Assembly (NCBI GenBank): GCA_013359265.1
Contig: JABWCD010000019.1
Span: 44,831 to 108,830 of the forward strand
Reading direction: 5' to 3'
Length of the DNA stretch: 64,000 nucleotides
From: Candidatus Hydrogenedentota bacterium
GTDB taxonomy: Bacteria > Hydrogenedentota > Hydrogenedentia > Hydrogenedentales > SLHB01
Both the position numbers and the translations under genes were made by a program. Each line of letters starts with the position of its first letter. The first letter of the stretch is position 1. The notes beneath the pieces were generated by a model. That model saw only the letters and a list, made by a program, of their open reading frames with translations. It did no database searches and was not told the origin of the DNA. This document shows, piece after piece, positions 1 through 9,320 of the stretch.

Positions 1-27
1 ATTTCGGATACCAGTAGTTGTCGCATG

Positions 28-69
28 TAGGCGCGCCCCGGACCCAATCTTGGGCGCGAGGCGCGCCTG
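28..69. terminator. GC-rich stem-loop downstream of first propeller gene
   Basis: The 8-base palindrome GGCGCGCC occurs at 30-37 and again at 60-67. The copies can pair with each other (9 bp with the flanking A29-T68), enclosing a second small hairpin CCCA/TGGG around 43-54. It lies 14 bases past the stop of the minus-strand propeller gene. There is no T-tract, so termination is inferred from position and structure only. Confidence 0.35.
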
Positions 70-82
70 CCGCGCTTTTCGG

Positions 83-1759
83 TCATTTTATCTTGAATTT
101 GTCGTCGCTTTCGTCGGAGATATTCGAGTTGGATTTCGAGTAGACGCGGACCTTGTAGCCGTTGCCCGTGTCGACCGATTTTGGCACGGTCCACTTTTGT
201 TTGCCGTCGTTTTTCGTGCTGTTGTCGATCGTCTCGACGACGTTCGATCCCTTGAGCAACTCGATGACGACCTTGTTGCCGGCGTCGCCGGTGGATTCCC
301 ACTCGACGGTTTCTTTGTCGCCGATATTCCACCTTTCGCCGCCGTTGGGTTTGGTGACCATAATCGTTGGGACATCAATGGTGAGGTTGGCCGTGAGAAT
401 GTCGGAATCGGTGCCGATCGTATCGCCCAAGGAGTCGTTGGAGCGCCATGCCGCGATCCAATGACCGTCGCGGTCGGTATCCAGAACGCTGAAGACGTCG
501 CCACCGGTGTCGGTTGTCATACTCGCATTCAGCGCGTCGAAGTCAGTCCAGGTCTTGCCGTTGTCGGTAGATTTGGACGCAACGATATCCTGGTCGTCTC
601 CAAAGGGGCTTTCATCATCGCCGTCCTTGCGCCACACAGCGATCCATGTCCCGAAACCGTCGGTTTGCACTTTCGGCTCGCTGTCGTAGTTGTCGTCAGT
701 GAGGGCGTCGTTATTGATGGCGGTTGGCATGGACCACGTGGCGCCATTATCGGTTGAGTAGGCGGACATGGCCTCGTAGTCCGAACTCGCCATACCGCCG
801 ATCGTAATGTTGCCTTCCCAAACGACGACCCAATTGCCGAGCCGGTCGGTTGCGATGGATGGGAACGTTTCGTATCCAAAGTCGACTGCGGCATCGGCGT
901 TTAAGGCCGCGTTTTCGGTCCACGTCTGGCCATTGTTCGTGGAAATGGCGTAGAGCAGGTCGCCGTCACCGCCGACCTTGTCATCTAGTTCGTTTTCGGA
1001 TTCCCAGACGGCGATCCATGTCCCTGCACGATCGGTTTCGATGCGTGGATCCTGGTCGTACGTGGTATCCGTCGCGGCGTCGCTGTTGAGCGCCTGCACA
1101 GCACTCCATGTCGCGCCGTTGTCGGACGATCGGGACGTCAGGATGTCGTAATCACCGATTTCGTCCGTGCCGAGATCGTTGTTGGAATGCCAAACGCAAG
1201 TCCAATGCCCCTTGCCGTCCGTGACAACGGACACGTATTCGTCTTTGGAACTGCCGTCGGTCGTCGCGTTCGAGTTGACAATGACGGTATCGGACCAGGT
1301 CTGTCCGTCATCCGTCGAATAGGCGGCAAAAATATCGTTGTCCGTTCCGTTGCCTGCAATGTTCTTACCGGCGTACCACACGCACACCCAGTTGCCTTTG
1401 CCATCGCCGGCGACCCGCGGTTGAAAACCGACGACTCGGGCGCCGCCATCCGCACTGTTGAGCAGTGCATTGTCGCTCCAGTTGGCGCCGTTGTCCGTCG
1501 AGCGCGCGAAGAAGATGTGGTAAAGGTCATCGATTGTGCCGCCCAGCGTGTGATTCGAATTCCAAACGGCAATCCACGTGCCGCTACCGTCAGCGGCAAT
1601 CGACACCTCCTCGTCGGCGGCATTGTCGTCGGTTGCGGCGTCGGAATTGAGCGGCGCAGAAGGAGAGAAACCGAACGCGGCGATAGCGTGCGGCGCGAGG
1701 AGCGCACAAATGCCGGATATCAGACATAATGTCCGAAACCTTCCGGATAGTACCTTCAT
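83..1759 (-). CDS. Secreted six-Asp-box (BNR/sialidase-like) beta-propeller protein, paralogue 1
   Basis: 558 aa, probably exported: an N-terminal signal peptide starts at MKVLSGRF and ends near the AIA-AFGF junction. Six repeats of about 60-70 aa each carry an Asp-box (S-x-D-x-G-x-x-W, e.g. STDNGANW, STDDGQTW) preceded by a conserved G-x-W-x-x-V/A-W strand, as in sialidase-type six-bladed propellers. The C-terminus (about the last 95 aa, starting VTKPNGGERW) matches the Kre9/Knh1-type Ser/Thr-rich domain (PF10342 style). The start at 1759 is preferred over an upstream in-frame ATG because AAGGAGT lies just before it and the signal peptide follows at once. The Arg/Asp/Tyr catalytic set of true sialidases was not identified, so enzymatic activity should not be assumed. 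First of four adjacent paralogues. Confidence 0.85.
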   Translation of the reverse strand: MKVLSGRFRTLCLISGICALLAPHAIAAFGFSPSAPLNSDAATDDNAADEEVSIAADGSGTWIAVWNSNHTLGGTIDDLYHIFFARSTDNGANWSDNALLNSADGGARVVGFQPRVAGDGKGNWVCVWYAGKNIAGNGTDNDIFAAYSTDDGQTWSDTVIVNSNATTDGSSKDEYVSVVTDGKGHWTCVWHSNNDLGTDEIGDYDILTSRSSDNGATWSAVQALNSDAATDTTYDQDPRIETDRAGTWIAVWESENELDDKVGGDGDLLYAISTNNGQTWTENAALNADAAVDFGYETFPSIATDRLGNWVVVWEGNITIGGMASSDYEAMSAYSTDNGATWSMPTAINNDALTDDNYDSEPKVQTDGFGTWIAVWRKDGDDESPFGDDQDIVASKSTDNGKTWTDFDALNASMTTDTGGDVFSVLDTDRDGHWIAAWRSNDSLGDTIGTDSDILTANLTIDVPTIMVTKPNGGERWNIGDKETVEWESTGDAGNKVVIELLKGSNVVETIDNSTKNDGKQKWTVPKSVDTGNGYKVRVYSKSNSNISDESDDKFKIK

Positions 1760-1790
1760 AGTTTTGGGACTCCTTCGTGGCATGAGCGCG

Positions 1791-3425
1791 CTATTTCGCT
1801 GACTTGCCAGATTTGATAGTGAAATTGGCATCACTTTCGTCTGCGTTGTTGCTATCGTTTTTTTGCTCGATGCGGACGCGGAAGTTGTTGCCCGTGCCGA
1901 CTCCGGCGGGAACTTCCCACTTGAATTCGCCCTTATCCTTGGTCTTGCTCTTGATGGTCGTGATCTCGACGCCACCCTTCAGCAGGATGAGTTTCACCTT
2001 GCCGAGGCTCTCCGACGAATCCCACTGGATGGTGCCTTTCTTACCGATCTTCCATTCTTCGCCGCCGTTCGGGTTTGTAATGGTGTAGGTGGACGGGAAC
2101 GCGCGTACGGATAGGATGTCCGCGTCACTGCCGAGATCGGTGAACGGTTCGTACGACTCCCAGCCGACAAACCAGTCGTCGTCACCCTTATTCACGATAA
2201 CGGGGTTGGTGTCAGAGCCGAGGTCGGTCGCCGCGTTGTTGTGCAGTTGCTTGGTATTGGTCCAGGTCGCGCCGTTGTCCGTGGAACGGGCGGTGTGGAT
2301 ATCGAAGTCTGCGGCGGGGTCGCCGTTCAAGGGATTCGTCGATGCCCATACGGCAATCCATCTGCCGTTCGCGTCCGTCGCGATGGATGGCTTGTAGTCG
2401 TTGTGCGCGTCGGAATCGGCTTCGGAGTTGACGAAGTCCGGTGTAGACCACGAATCGCCGTTGTCCGTGGAGCGCGCGACGACAATGTCGTTGTCGTCGT
2501 CGGCGAGCCCTTTTGCCGGATCAAGCAGGTGCCACACGGCGGCCCAGTTTCCGAGTTCGTCAGTGGTGATACTTGGTTTGCCCGAGCCGGAACCGGCAGT
2601 TGTCTGGTTTTTCCATGACTTGCCGTCGTTTGTCGAACGCGCCGAAAGCACGTCGTAGATGGAGTCCTGCCCATCGCCAAGCCAAAGCGCGACCCAGTTG
2701 CCGGCGCCATCCGATGCGAGGGCCGGCATTTGGTCGTATTTCGTAGCGTCGGAACTGGCATCGGGATTGAGCGCAGCTTCGTCGCTCCACGAGCCGCCGC
2801 CGTTTTTTGAGCGGGAGTAGTGAATTTCGTTGTCGGTGCCTGTGCCTACATTTGCGTTGGAACTCCACGCCGCGATGAACAAGTCGGGACCGCCTGCTAC
2901 AACGGTGATATCGAAGTCACCCGCGTTGCTGGTTGGAGCGAGCGAGTTCAGGAACGTGGGCGCGGACCACGTCTGGCCGTTATCAGTCGATCGCGAAAAG
3001 AGAATATCGTAGTCGATTCCGATGACTCCGCCCAGGTCATTGTCCGATGACCAGGCGACGACCCAGTTGCCCGCTCCGTCGGTTGCAACAGCGGGGCCTT
3101 GGTCGGCCGCATCGTCCGTGGTAATGGCGATGGGGTCGCTCCAATTCGCGCCGCCGTCGGATGAGTACGCCGCAAAGATGTCGCCATCGTTTCCGATGCC
3201 GTTATCCTGCAGGTTGACTGACGTCCACACAGTGACGAGGTTGCCCGCGCCGTCGCTCGCCACGGACGGGTTTCCGTCCAGTTCAACGTCGGAGTCGGCG
3301 TTCGTGTTCACCGGGGCGGGGTCGCCAAACGAGGAATCGGCGAAGGCGGGTGTGCCGGGTGGGCAAAAGGCTATCACTATCAGGCACCAAAGCACACATT
3401 GAGAATGCGAGAAACGACGACACAT
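1791..3425 (-). CDS. Secreted six-Asp-box beta-propeller protein, paralogue 2
   Basis: 544 aa with the same architecture as its neighbours: signal peptide (MCRRFSHSQC... to about PAFA-DSS), six Asp-box repeats (SSDGGANW, STDNGQTW, SKNGGGSW, STNDGKSW, STDNGDSW, STDNGATW) and a C-terminal Kre9/Knh1-like domain opening with ITNPNGGEEW. It ends with a short Lys/Ser tail. The start at 3425 is supported by AAAGGAGT 9-10 bases upstream. The next gene downstream begins only 31 bases after this stop, so the two may be co-transcribed. Function unknown; a surface or extracellular binding role is inferred from export plus propeller. Confidence 0.85.
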   Translation of the reverse strand: MCRRFSHSQCVLWCLIVIAFCPPGTPAFADSSFGDPAPVNTNADSDVELDGNPSVASDGAGNLVTVWTSVNLQDNGIGNDGDIFAAYSSDGGANWSDPIAITTDDAADQGPAVATDGAGNWVVAWSSDNDLGGVIGIDYDILFSRSTDNGQTWSAPTFLNSLAPTSNAGDFDITVVAGGPDLFIAAWSSNANVGTGTDNEIHYSRSKNGGGSWSDEAALNPDASSDATKYDQMPALASDGAGNWVALWLGDGQDSIYDVLSARSTNDGKSWKNQTTAGSGSGKPSITTDELGNWAAVWHLLDPAKGLADDDNDIVVARSTDNGDSWSTPDFVNSEADSDAHNDYKPSIATDANGRWIAVWASTNPLNGDPAADFDIHTARSTDNGATWTNTKQLHNNAATDLGSDTNPVIVNKGDDDWFVGWESYEPFTDLGSDADILSVRAFPSTYTITNPNGGEEWKIGKKGTIQWDSSESLGKVKLILLKGGVEITTIKSKTKDKGEFKWEVPAGVGTGNNFRVRIEQKNDSNNADESDANFTIKSGKSAK

Positions 3426-3604
3426 GGATATCCACTCCTTTGTTGCACTACGGATTACAACCAGATTGCCGTGCATCCCGGCGAAGCTTGCAGCCGCACC
3501 CCAACCCCTTGGGAAAGGCGCACCGGGAGTTTAACACACAATCCCGCAATTTGTGCCACAGACGGAGTCGTGTCTATGGTCTATATTGATGTACTTGTCG
3601 GGAA

Positions 3605-5287
3605 CTATTCGGCGGATTTGATCCGGAAGGATGCGTCGCTCTCGTCGGAGATGTTTGGGTCGTCCTTCGAGACGATGCGTATCTGGTATCCACTACCCGG
3701 GGCGGCGTTGGCGGGAACCAGCCAGTTCAGTTTTCCGTCGTTCTTGGTCTTTGCCTTGATTTGGGACACGAAGAGTCCATTGCGGAGGAGAATGAGTTGG
3801 ACCCGCTCGCCGACGTTTCCCGTCGTCGACCACAGGATCTTCCGCTTCGTATCGTGCTTCCATCGTTCGCCGCCATTGGGCGCGAGCAGGGTAAGGCCAT
3901 TTACGGAGACGGCGTCGCTAATCGAAATGAGGATGTCGTTGTCCGCGCCGATGGTGTTGCCCAGGGAGTTGGTCGACTCCCAAACCACGGCCCAATTGCC
4001 CGCGCCGTCGGTCGCGGTGCGCGCAAAGCGGTCGTTTCCAATGTCCGCTTCCGCGCCCTGGTAGAGCACCGCTACTTCGCTCCACGCCGCTCCATCATTC
4101 GATGACGCCGACGCGAAGACATCGTAATCGCCGCCGCGCGCGGTTTGTAGTCCGTGCCACACGACAAGCCAGTTGCCTGCATTATCGCTTACTACACTTG
4201 CATTCAGGTCGGCGACGGTGTCGGCATCCGCGTTCGGGTTGAGCGCTTTGACGGGCTCCCAGGTCGCGCCGCTGTCGCTCGACGACGTGGTAAAGATGTC
4301 GTTGTCCGAGCCCACGGTTCCGCCGAGTGTGTCGTTCGAGTGCCACACGGCGACGCAGTTTCCCGCCGTGTCGGCGGCGACGCGCGGGGACCGGTCGTTA
4401 CCCGTATCGCCGGCCGCGTTTGAGTTCAGCGGCGCCATCGCGCTCCATGTTTGGCCGTTATTGCTCGAGCGTGCGAAAAAGATGTCGTAGTCGGTGCCGA
4501 CAGTGTTGCCGAAGGGATCGTTCGTTTCCCACACGGCAATCCAATTGCCGGCCTTGTCGGTCGCGACGCTTACGTTCGCGTCGAGCCCGATGTCCGTACC
4601 CGCGTTGGAATTCAGCGTGGCGACGTTTGTCCACGTCACGCCGCCGTCGGACGATCGCGAGAAGAGGATGTCGTTGTCCGGTCCGACGGTGTTGCCCAGG
4701 GTATCGTTTGAATGCCAGGCAATGATCCAGTTCAAGCCACCATCGTTTGCGATGCACGGCATGGCGTCCGCGCCGGTGTCGGAGTCTGCGTTCGAATTGA
4801 GGAACTCGACCTCGCTCCAGGTGGCGCCGTTGTCCAGGGAACGCGAGAATAGAATATTCCCGTCGGTGCCTATCGTGTCTTCAAAGCTGTCCGTTGTCAC
4901 CCAGGTTGCGATCCACACGCCGGCCCCATTGGTTGCGACAACGGGATTGCTGTCGCTGCCGGCGTCATCGGCTGCGTTCGAGTTCAATGGCTCTGTCGCG
5001 GACCAAGTCGAGCCGTTGTCGGTTGACGTGCTCACCAAAATATCCGAATCGGTTCCGATTGTGTTGCCGAGCGAATTAAATGAACTCCACACCGCGACCC
5101 AATTCCCGTTCCCGTCGGATGCGATATCGGGTGTGTTGTCGGCGGCAGTGCCATCGCCGCCAGCGGTCGAGTTGAGCGCCACGGGTTCGGAGAAACCGAG
5201 CACGGCGAGAGCCTGTTGCGGGAATCCTCCGAATGTGACGAATGGGATGAGCACAAGGACGTGCACGTTGCGGGGCCGACCGAGCAT
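3605..5287 (-). CDS. Secreted six-Asp-box beta-propeller protein, paralogue 3
   Basis: 560 aa. The signal peptide starts at MLGRPRNVHV and ends near QALA-VLGF. Six Asp-boxes (STDNGSTW, SLDNGATW, SSDGGVTW, SSNNGQTW, SSDSGATW, SSNDGAAW) alternate with G-N-W-x-x-V-W strands. The terminal Kre9/Knh1-like domain starts at LLAPNGGERW. Repeats are unusually uniform (LG-x-T-x-G-x-D-x-D-I between Asp-boxes), which suggests internal duplication with little divergence. The start at 5287 follows a GGGGGAGG ribosome-binding site; the 18 upstream in-frame codons are ignored. Role unknown. Confidence 0.85.
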   Translation of the reverse strand: MLGRPRNVHVLVLIPFVTFGGFPQQALAVLGFSEPVALNSTAGGDGTAADNTPDIASDGNGNWVAVWSSFNSLGNTIGTDSDILVSTSTDNGSTWSATEPLNSNAADDAGSDSNPVVATNGAGVWIATWVTTDSFEDTIGTDGNILFSRSLDNGATWSEVEFLNSNADSDTGADAMPCIANDGGLNWIIAWHSNDTLGNTVGPDNDILFSRSSDGGVTWTNVATLNSNAGTDIGLDANVSVATDKAGNWIAVWETNDPFGNTVGTDYDIFFARSSNNGQTWSAMAPLNSNAAGDTGNDRSPRVAADTAGNCVAVWHSNDTLGGTVGSDNDIFTTSSSDSGATWEPVKALNPNADADTVADLNASVVSDNAGNWLVVWHGLQTARGGDYDVFASASSNDGAAWSEVAVLYQGAEADIGNDRFARTATDGAGNWAVVWESTNSLGNTIGADNDILISISDAVSVNGLTLLAPNGGERWKHDTKRKILWSTTGNVGERVQLILLRNGLFVSQIKAKTKNDGKLNWLVPANAAPGSGYQIRIVSKDDPNISDESDASFRIKSAE

Positions 5288-5416
5288 GCTGACCTCCCCC
5301 CAAGAGAATCCGCGAACCCCGCATGAACCGCCGCGCACCAAGACAGCGGGTACCTTATAGCATTGTGGGTGCGGCGCGTCAATAGGATAGCGTTGCGGGT
5401 TCCGTACTTTTTGCAG

Positions 5417-7072
5417 CTACTCGGGCGCGTCTACCCGGAAACGACTGTCGCTCGAGTCTTTCATCGATGGAGTGTCGACCGACTTGATCTTGATTTTGTA
5501 ACCCTTGCCGGGGTCGATAGTTGACGGAATGTTCCACCGGTACAATCCGTCGTTCAGGGCGTTACGTTTTATTTTCGCGACCGATTTGCCGTCTTGAACG
5601 AGGTTAATGTGGACAGCGCCGCCGGTGTTCCCGATCGAGAGCCAATGGATGGGGACGTTGTCGCCGGCGTTGTACCGCTCGCCGCCATTGGGTGAGAGCA
5701 CGATAATATTGTCGCCGATGGTGAGCGTGCTTGTCGCGAAGTAGATGTCCGAATTCTCTTCGCCGGGTTCGCCCGGCAAAACGTAGTTGGACAGCCAAAC
5801 CGCGACCCAATTGCCGTTCCCGTCTGTTTTGATACCGGGAAACGCGTCGTTCACGCTGTCCTTGTGCGCGTTGGTGTTGAGCGCGACGACGGGAGTCCAA
5901 GTCTCCCCATTGTCGGTAGAGAAGCACGCGGTGATGTCCGAGTCCGGTTCCGCTTTGGCGGGTTCGCCGGACGTCCACGCGGCGAGCCAATTGCCGTTTT
6001 GGTCGGTCGTGAGGACGGGTAACGCGTCGTTGCGCGTATCGATTGCCGCGTCGGGATTAAGCGCCTTGGGAACTGTCCATGTCTTTCCGTTGTCTTCCGA
6101 GCGGATGATGAACAGGTCGCTGTCGGTGGTGTTGACCGGAAAAGTGCCGCTGAAGTCCCACGAGGTGTAATCGCCGATTCCGAGCCACGTTCCGTCGCCG
6201 TCTGTCTCGATGCGGGAAATGCTGTGGCGGACGTCGTCGGCGTTGTCGTACTCGATAATCGTTTTCGGAGCGCCCCAGGTTGCGCCGTTGTCGTTCGAGC
6301 GCGCGGCGACCAGCCCCTCGGAAACAAGGAAGCCCCAATAATTCCACACGATCATCCACTTTCCGACGCCCACGCTGGCGACGCGCGGGCCGCCATCGTC
6401 TTGATCGTCTCCGGCGGGACTGACCGAAACCGGATTGCTCCACGTCGCGCCGTTGTCCGTCGAGACGGATGCGAGGATGTCGATGTCGCCACTCGCGCTC
6501 ACAGGAACAGAAGCGCGCCACGTCGCAAGCCAGTTGCCTGCTCTGTCGGTCGAGAGCCAGGGGAGGGGCGTGCCCGCGGCGAACAGCAATGCGAAGGTCG
6601 AATAGATGTCCGCCTTGGCGCTGAGCACGGCGGGGGCGGTCCACGTCACGCCGTCGTCGGACGAGCGGGACACCATAATGGATGCGTCGGCGATGTTGTT
6701 CGCGAATCCGAGGTCAACCACCCAAATGGCGACCCAGTTTCCAGCGCCATCCGTGGCGACGCGGATACTGTAATCCGCAACCGAGTCGGAATCGGGATTC
6801 GCGTTCGGCGCAAGCGGTTCAGACCAGGTTGCGCCGTTGTCCGTGGATCGGGAAAGAACCACATCGGTTTCGACGGCGAGGTCGCCCTTGTGCCAGGAGG
6901 CGATCCACGTGCCGGTCGGACTGTACTCCAGCCGGGGACCGCCGTCGGCTCGGTCGTCCGCAAGTTCGATTGGAAGCGGCGGAGTGAACCCGAGACCGGC
7001 ATGCGCACAGGGGGGAGTGATCAAAGCCAGGATGGAACCCGCATAAACGCCAAGACGGCGCGACAACAGCAT
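5417..7072 (-). CDS. Secreted six-Asp-box beta-propeller protein, paralogue 4
   Basis: 551 aa, the most divergent of the four. It has a signal peptide (MLLSRRLGVYAG... to about AHA-GLGF), six Asp-boxes (STDNGATW, SSDDGVTW, STDNGATW, SNDNGATW, SEDNGKTW, STDNGETW) and a Kre9/Knh1-like C-terminal domain opening at VLSPNGGERY. The reading frame is open far upstream, into the antisense of the DAHP synthase gene. The start at 7072 is chosen because TTGGAG precedes it and the signal peptide begins there. First of the four to be transcribed, and divergent from the DAHP synthase gene. Confidence 0.82.
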   Translation of the reverse strand: MLLSRRLGVYAGSILALITPPCAHAGLGFTPPLPIELADDRADGGPRLEYSPTGTWIASWHKGDLAVETDVVLSRSTDNGATWSEPLAPNANPDSDSVADYSIRVATDGAGNWVAIWVVDLGFANNIADASIMVSRSSDDGVTWTAPAVLSAKADIYSTFALLFAAGTPLPWLSTDRAGNWLATWRASVPVSASGDIDILASVSTDNGATWSNPVSVSPAGDDQDDGGPRVASVGVGKWMIVWNYWGFLVSEGLVAARSNDNGATWGAPKTIIEYDNADDVRHSISRIETDGDGTWLGIGDYTSWDFSGTFPVNTTDSDLFIIRSEDNGKTWTVPKALNPDAAIDTRNDALPVLTTDQNGNWLAAWTSGEPAKAEPDSDITACFSTDNGETWTPVVALNTNAHKDSVNDAFPGIKTDGNGNWVAVWLSNYVLPGEPGEENSDIYFATSTLTIGDNIIVLSPNGGERYNAGDNVPIHWLSIGNTGGAVHINLVQDGKSVAKIKRNALNDGLYRWNIPSTIDPGKGYKIKIKSVDTPSMKDSSDSRFRVDAPE

Positions 7073-7178
7073 TACAAACTCCAAGATACGGTCCAGTGCC
7101 CGCGACACTATACCACCTTTGTGCATTTCGTGAATCTCGGCACCGACGGCAGCACGGCTAGCCGGATTCACGCAGAAA

Positions 7179-7208
7179 TTGAGCGAAAGCGCCAAGTTAT
7201 GGCATAAT
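7179..7208 (+). promoter_or_regulatory. Candidate sigma70-type promoter for the DAHP synthase gene
   Basis: TTGAGC at 7179-7184 and CATAAT at 7203-7208, 18 bases apart, end 24 bases before the ATG of the DAHP synthase gene. AAAGGA precedes the start codon. Prediction from hexamer match and position only. Confidence 0.4.
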
Positions 7209-7231
7209 AACGGTTTACAAAAGGATTCAAG

Positions 7232-8305
7232 ATGGAACGGACACAGGACATCAATGTACGGTACCTGACCCCCCTGATTTCGCCGCGGGAGATGAAGGAG
7301 TTTCTGCCGCTGACGGAGAAGGCGTGCGACACCGTTGTGAGCGGGCGCGAGGCCATTCGCGCGATCCATCGGAGGGAAGACACGCGGCTGTTGGCGGTCG
7401 TGGGACCGTGTTCGATTCACAACGAGCAGGCCGCGATCGAGTACGCGATGCGCTTGGCGGCCGTGGCGAAGCGCGTCAGCGAACGCATTCTTGTTGTGAT
7501 GCGCGTGTACTTCGAGAAGCCGCGCACGACAATCGGGTGGAAGGGCCTCATCAACGATCCCCATCTTGACGGCACATTCGACGTGAGCGCGGGCATCCAC
7601 AAGGCGCGGGAGATCCTGTTGCGCATCAACGAGATGGGCATGCCGTGCGCCACCGAAATGCTCGACCCTATTACGCCCCAATACACTGCGGACCTAGTGA
7701 CATGGGCATCGCTCGGCGCGCGCACGACGGAATCGCAAACGCACCGGCAGATGGCCAGCGGTCTTTCGATGCCGGTGGGCTTCAAGAACGGTACGGATGG
7801 AAACCTGCAGGTCGCGATCGACGCGATGGAAGCGGCGCGGCATCCGCACGCTTTTCTGGGCATCGATGCCGACGGGCAGACATGTATCGTCAACACGAAG
7901 GGTAACCCGGATGGGCAACTCATTCTGCGCGGCGGGCGTTCCGGTCCGAATTACAGCCCCGAACACATCGCCGAGGCGCGCGCAATGCTGGTGAAACGGA
8001 ACCTCGAGCCGCACATCCTTGTGGATTGCAGCCATGCGAATTCGAACAAGGATTATCGAAACCAACCCGCTGTAATGCGTGATGTCGTGCAGCAGCGCAT
8101 CGACGGAAACGGCGACATCCTCGGTCTCATGATCGAGAGCAACCTCAATGAGGGCAGCCAGCCGCTTGGCAGCGATCCGTCCGCGTTGAGATATGGCGTG
8201 TCCATTACCGATTCGTGCATCGGCTGGGAACAAACCGAAGCCCTTCTCGACGATGCCTGCGCAAACCTCGCCACCGCGGGCGGAGTCGCCGCGCTGAGCA
8301 AGTAG
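7232..8305 (+). CDS. aroG: 3-deoxy-7-phosphoheptulonate (DAHP) synthase, AroG-type
   Basis: 357 aa, the usual length for type I DAHP synthases. It condenses phosphoenolpyruvate with erythrose-4-phosphate, the first step of the shikimate pathway, in the cytoplasm. Family motifs visible in order: VGPCSIH (about residues 53-59), YFEKPRTT-x-GWKG, the GFKNGTDGNLQ block, the RGGRSGPNYSPEH block and DCSHANSNKD. The AAAGGATTCAAG sequence before the ATG supports the start. aroA, a later step, lies elsewhere in the window at about 39 kb, so the pathway genes are not in one operon here. Confidence 0.95.
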   Translation: MERTQDINVRYLTPLISPREMKEFLPLTEKACDTVVSGREAIRAIHRREDTRLLAVVGPCSIHNEQAAIEYAMRLAAVAKRVSERILVVMRVYFEKPRTTIGWKGLINDPHLDGTFDVSAGIHKAREILLRINEMGMPCATEMLDPITPQYTADLVTWASLGARTTESQTHRQMASGLSMPVGFKNGTDGNLQVAIDAMEAARHPHAFLGIDADGQTCIVNTKGNPDGQLILRGGRSGPNYSPEHIAEARAMLVKRNLEPHILVDCSHANSNKDYRNQPAVMRDVVQQRIDGNGDILGLMIESNLNEGSQPLGSDPSALRYGVSITDSCIGWEQTEALLDDACANLATAGGVAALSK

Positions 8306-8317
8306 CGAGCCGTAGAG

Positions 8318-8947
8318 ATGTACTCGCCCGGACTCCTGCTTGTACTGCTTACGTTTTTTGCGCTACTCATCCTATGCGTGAGTGCGCTCACCTTCGTTCC
8401 CGCATATATTCTTTGGGTCAAAACCAAGGACAAGCGCTATCCGATGATTTGGGTCACGTGCAGCGCGCTGATCGTCGCGCTTGCTGGCATGCAGACGTTT
8501 TTTCGGCCCTATGTTGTTCCTCAATTTTCGCCTATTGACGAGGTATTGTCCGGCATCGCGGACAAGTCCGGCACGCTGCGTGTAACCGCTTTGCGCGTAC
8601 CGAACCCGGAACAGCAGCAGGTACGCATCGAGGTGGACGCGGAGAACTCGGGCGATCAATCGGCACTGCTCGGCATCCAGTGCACGACGAGCAGTGGGCA
8701 GTCCGGCGAGGCCGCGCCGAAGCAGGCGACGACACATTTCATTTGGACGGTCGAGCCAAAGTGGATAGGCACGTTGACGTGCGAAACGCAACTGCCGGGG
8801 ATTCTGTATGACGGCGAAGTTACTATCGTCCTGGCGCGGTGCAACTCGAAAACGCCGGGCGCAAATAACTGGCTTCCGGTCGATTCGGAAGCGTTGTGGC
8901 AGAAGCGTTTCAGTCTGCTGCCGACGGCCGGTACGACTCCCCAGTAG
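8318..8947 (+). CDS. Membrane-anchored protein of unknown function
   Basis: 209 aa. Two hydrophobic segments (about residues 4-32 and 44-60) are followed by a soluble domain of about 140 aa, predicted outside the membrane, rich in beta-type sequence (LRVTALRVPNPEQQQVRIEVDA; WTVEPKWIGTLTCETQ). It begins 12 bases after the DAHP synthase stop, so it is probably translated from the same message. No family recognised. Two Cys in the soluble part (LGIQC, LTCET) could form a disulfide. Confidence 0.6.
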   Translation: MYSPGLLLVLLTFFALLILCVSALTFVPAYILWVKTKDKRYPMIWVTCSALIVALAGMQTFFRPYVVPQFSPIDEVLSGIADKSGTLRVTALRVPNPEQQQVRIEVDAENSGDQSALLGIQCTTSSGQSGEAAPKQATTHFIWTVEPKWIGTLTCETQLPGILYDGEVTIVLARCNSKTPGANNWLPVDSEALWQKRFSLLPTAGTTPQ

Positions 8948-8998
8948 CAGGCGGCGCATGGTACAATTGTGGCGTAACGCGTCTGGGGGGATGCTGCT

Positions 8999-9313
8999 AT
9001 GCAGTATGTGTATGTACTGAAGCCTGCCCGCGCGGAAATCGCGCTCCACCGTCCCACACCGGCGGAAGAAGCCGTCATTGAGGAACACTTCCGCTACCAG
9101 GAGGAACTCAACCGGCGCGGCATTGTCCTTTTGGCGGGGCACACGACGCTGGAGGACGAGCGCGCGTTCGCGTTGTGCGTCATCGAAGCGCCGTCGGAAC
9201 CCGTTGCGCGCGACATCATGAACAAGGACCCGGCCGTCTGGCAGGGAATCATGACGGGCGAGTTGTTTCCGTTCCGCGTGACGATGATGGCGGAACACGC
9301 GCTTCAGTCGTGA
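8999..9313 (+). CDS. YciI-like (YCII superfamily) protein
   Basis: 104 aa, the typical length of the family. It shows the ferredoxin-like-fold pattern: an N-terminal YVLKPAR strand, the HFRYQEELNRRGIVLLAG helix-strand, and DIMNKDPAVWQGIMTGELFPFRV near the end, the equivalent of the YciI 'DP' region. GGGGGGA lies upstream of the ATG. YciI-type proteins are small cytoplasmic dimers, some with dehalogenase-like or muconolactone isomerase-like roles; the substrate here is unknown. Convergent with the following VOC gene, 7 bases apart. Confidence 0.75.
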   Translation: MQYVYVLKPARAEIALHRPTPAEEAVIEEHFRYQEELNRRGIVLLAGHTTLEDERAFALCVIEAPSEPVARDIMNKDPAVWQGIMTGELFPFRVTMMAEHALQS

Positions 9314-9320
9314 TCAGGCG

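Noticed and set aside
7073..7681. Long N-terminal extension of the fourth propeller gene
   Set aside because: Antisense of DAHP synthase; the signal peptide starts at 7072.
8962..8967. TACAAT as a -10 box for the YciI gene
   Set aside because: No -35 hexamer at a suitable distance, so promoter not called.
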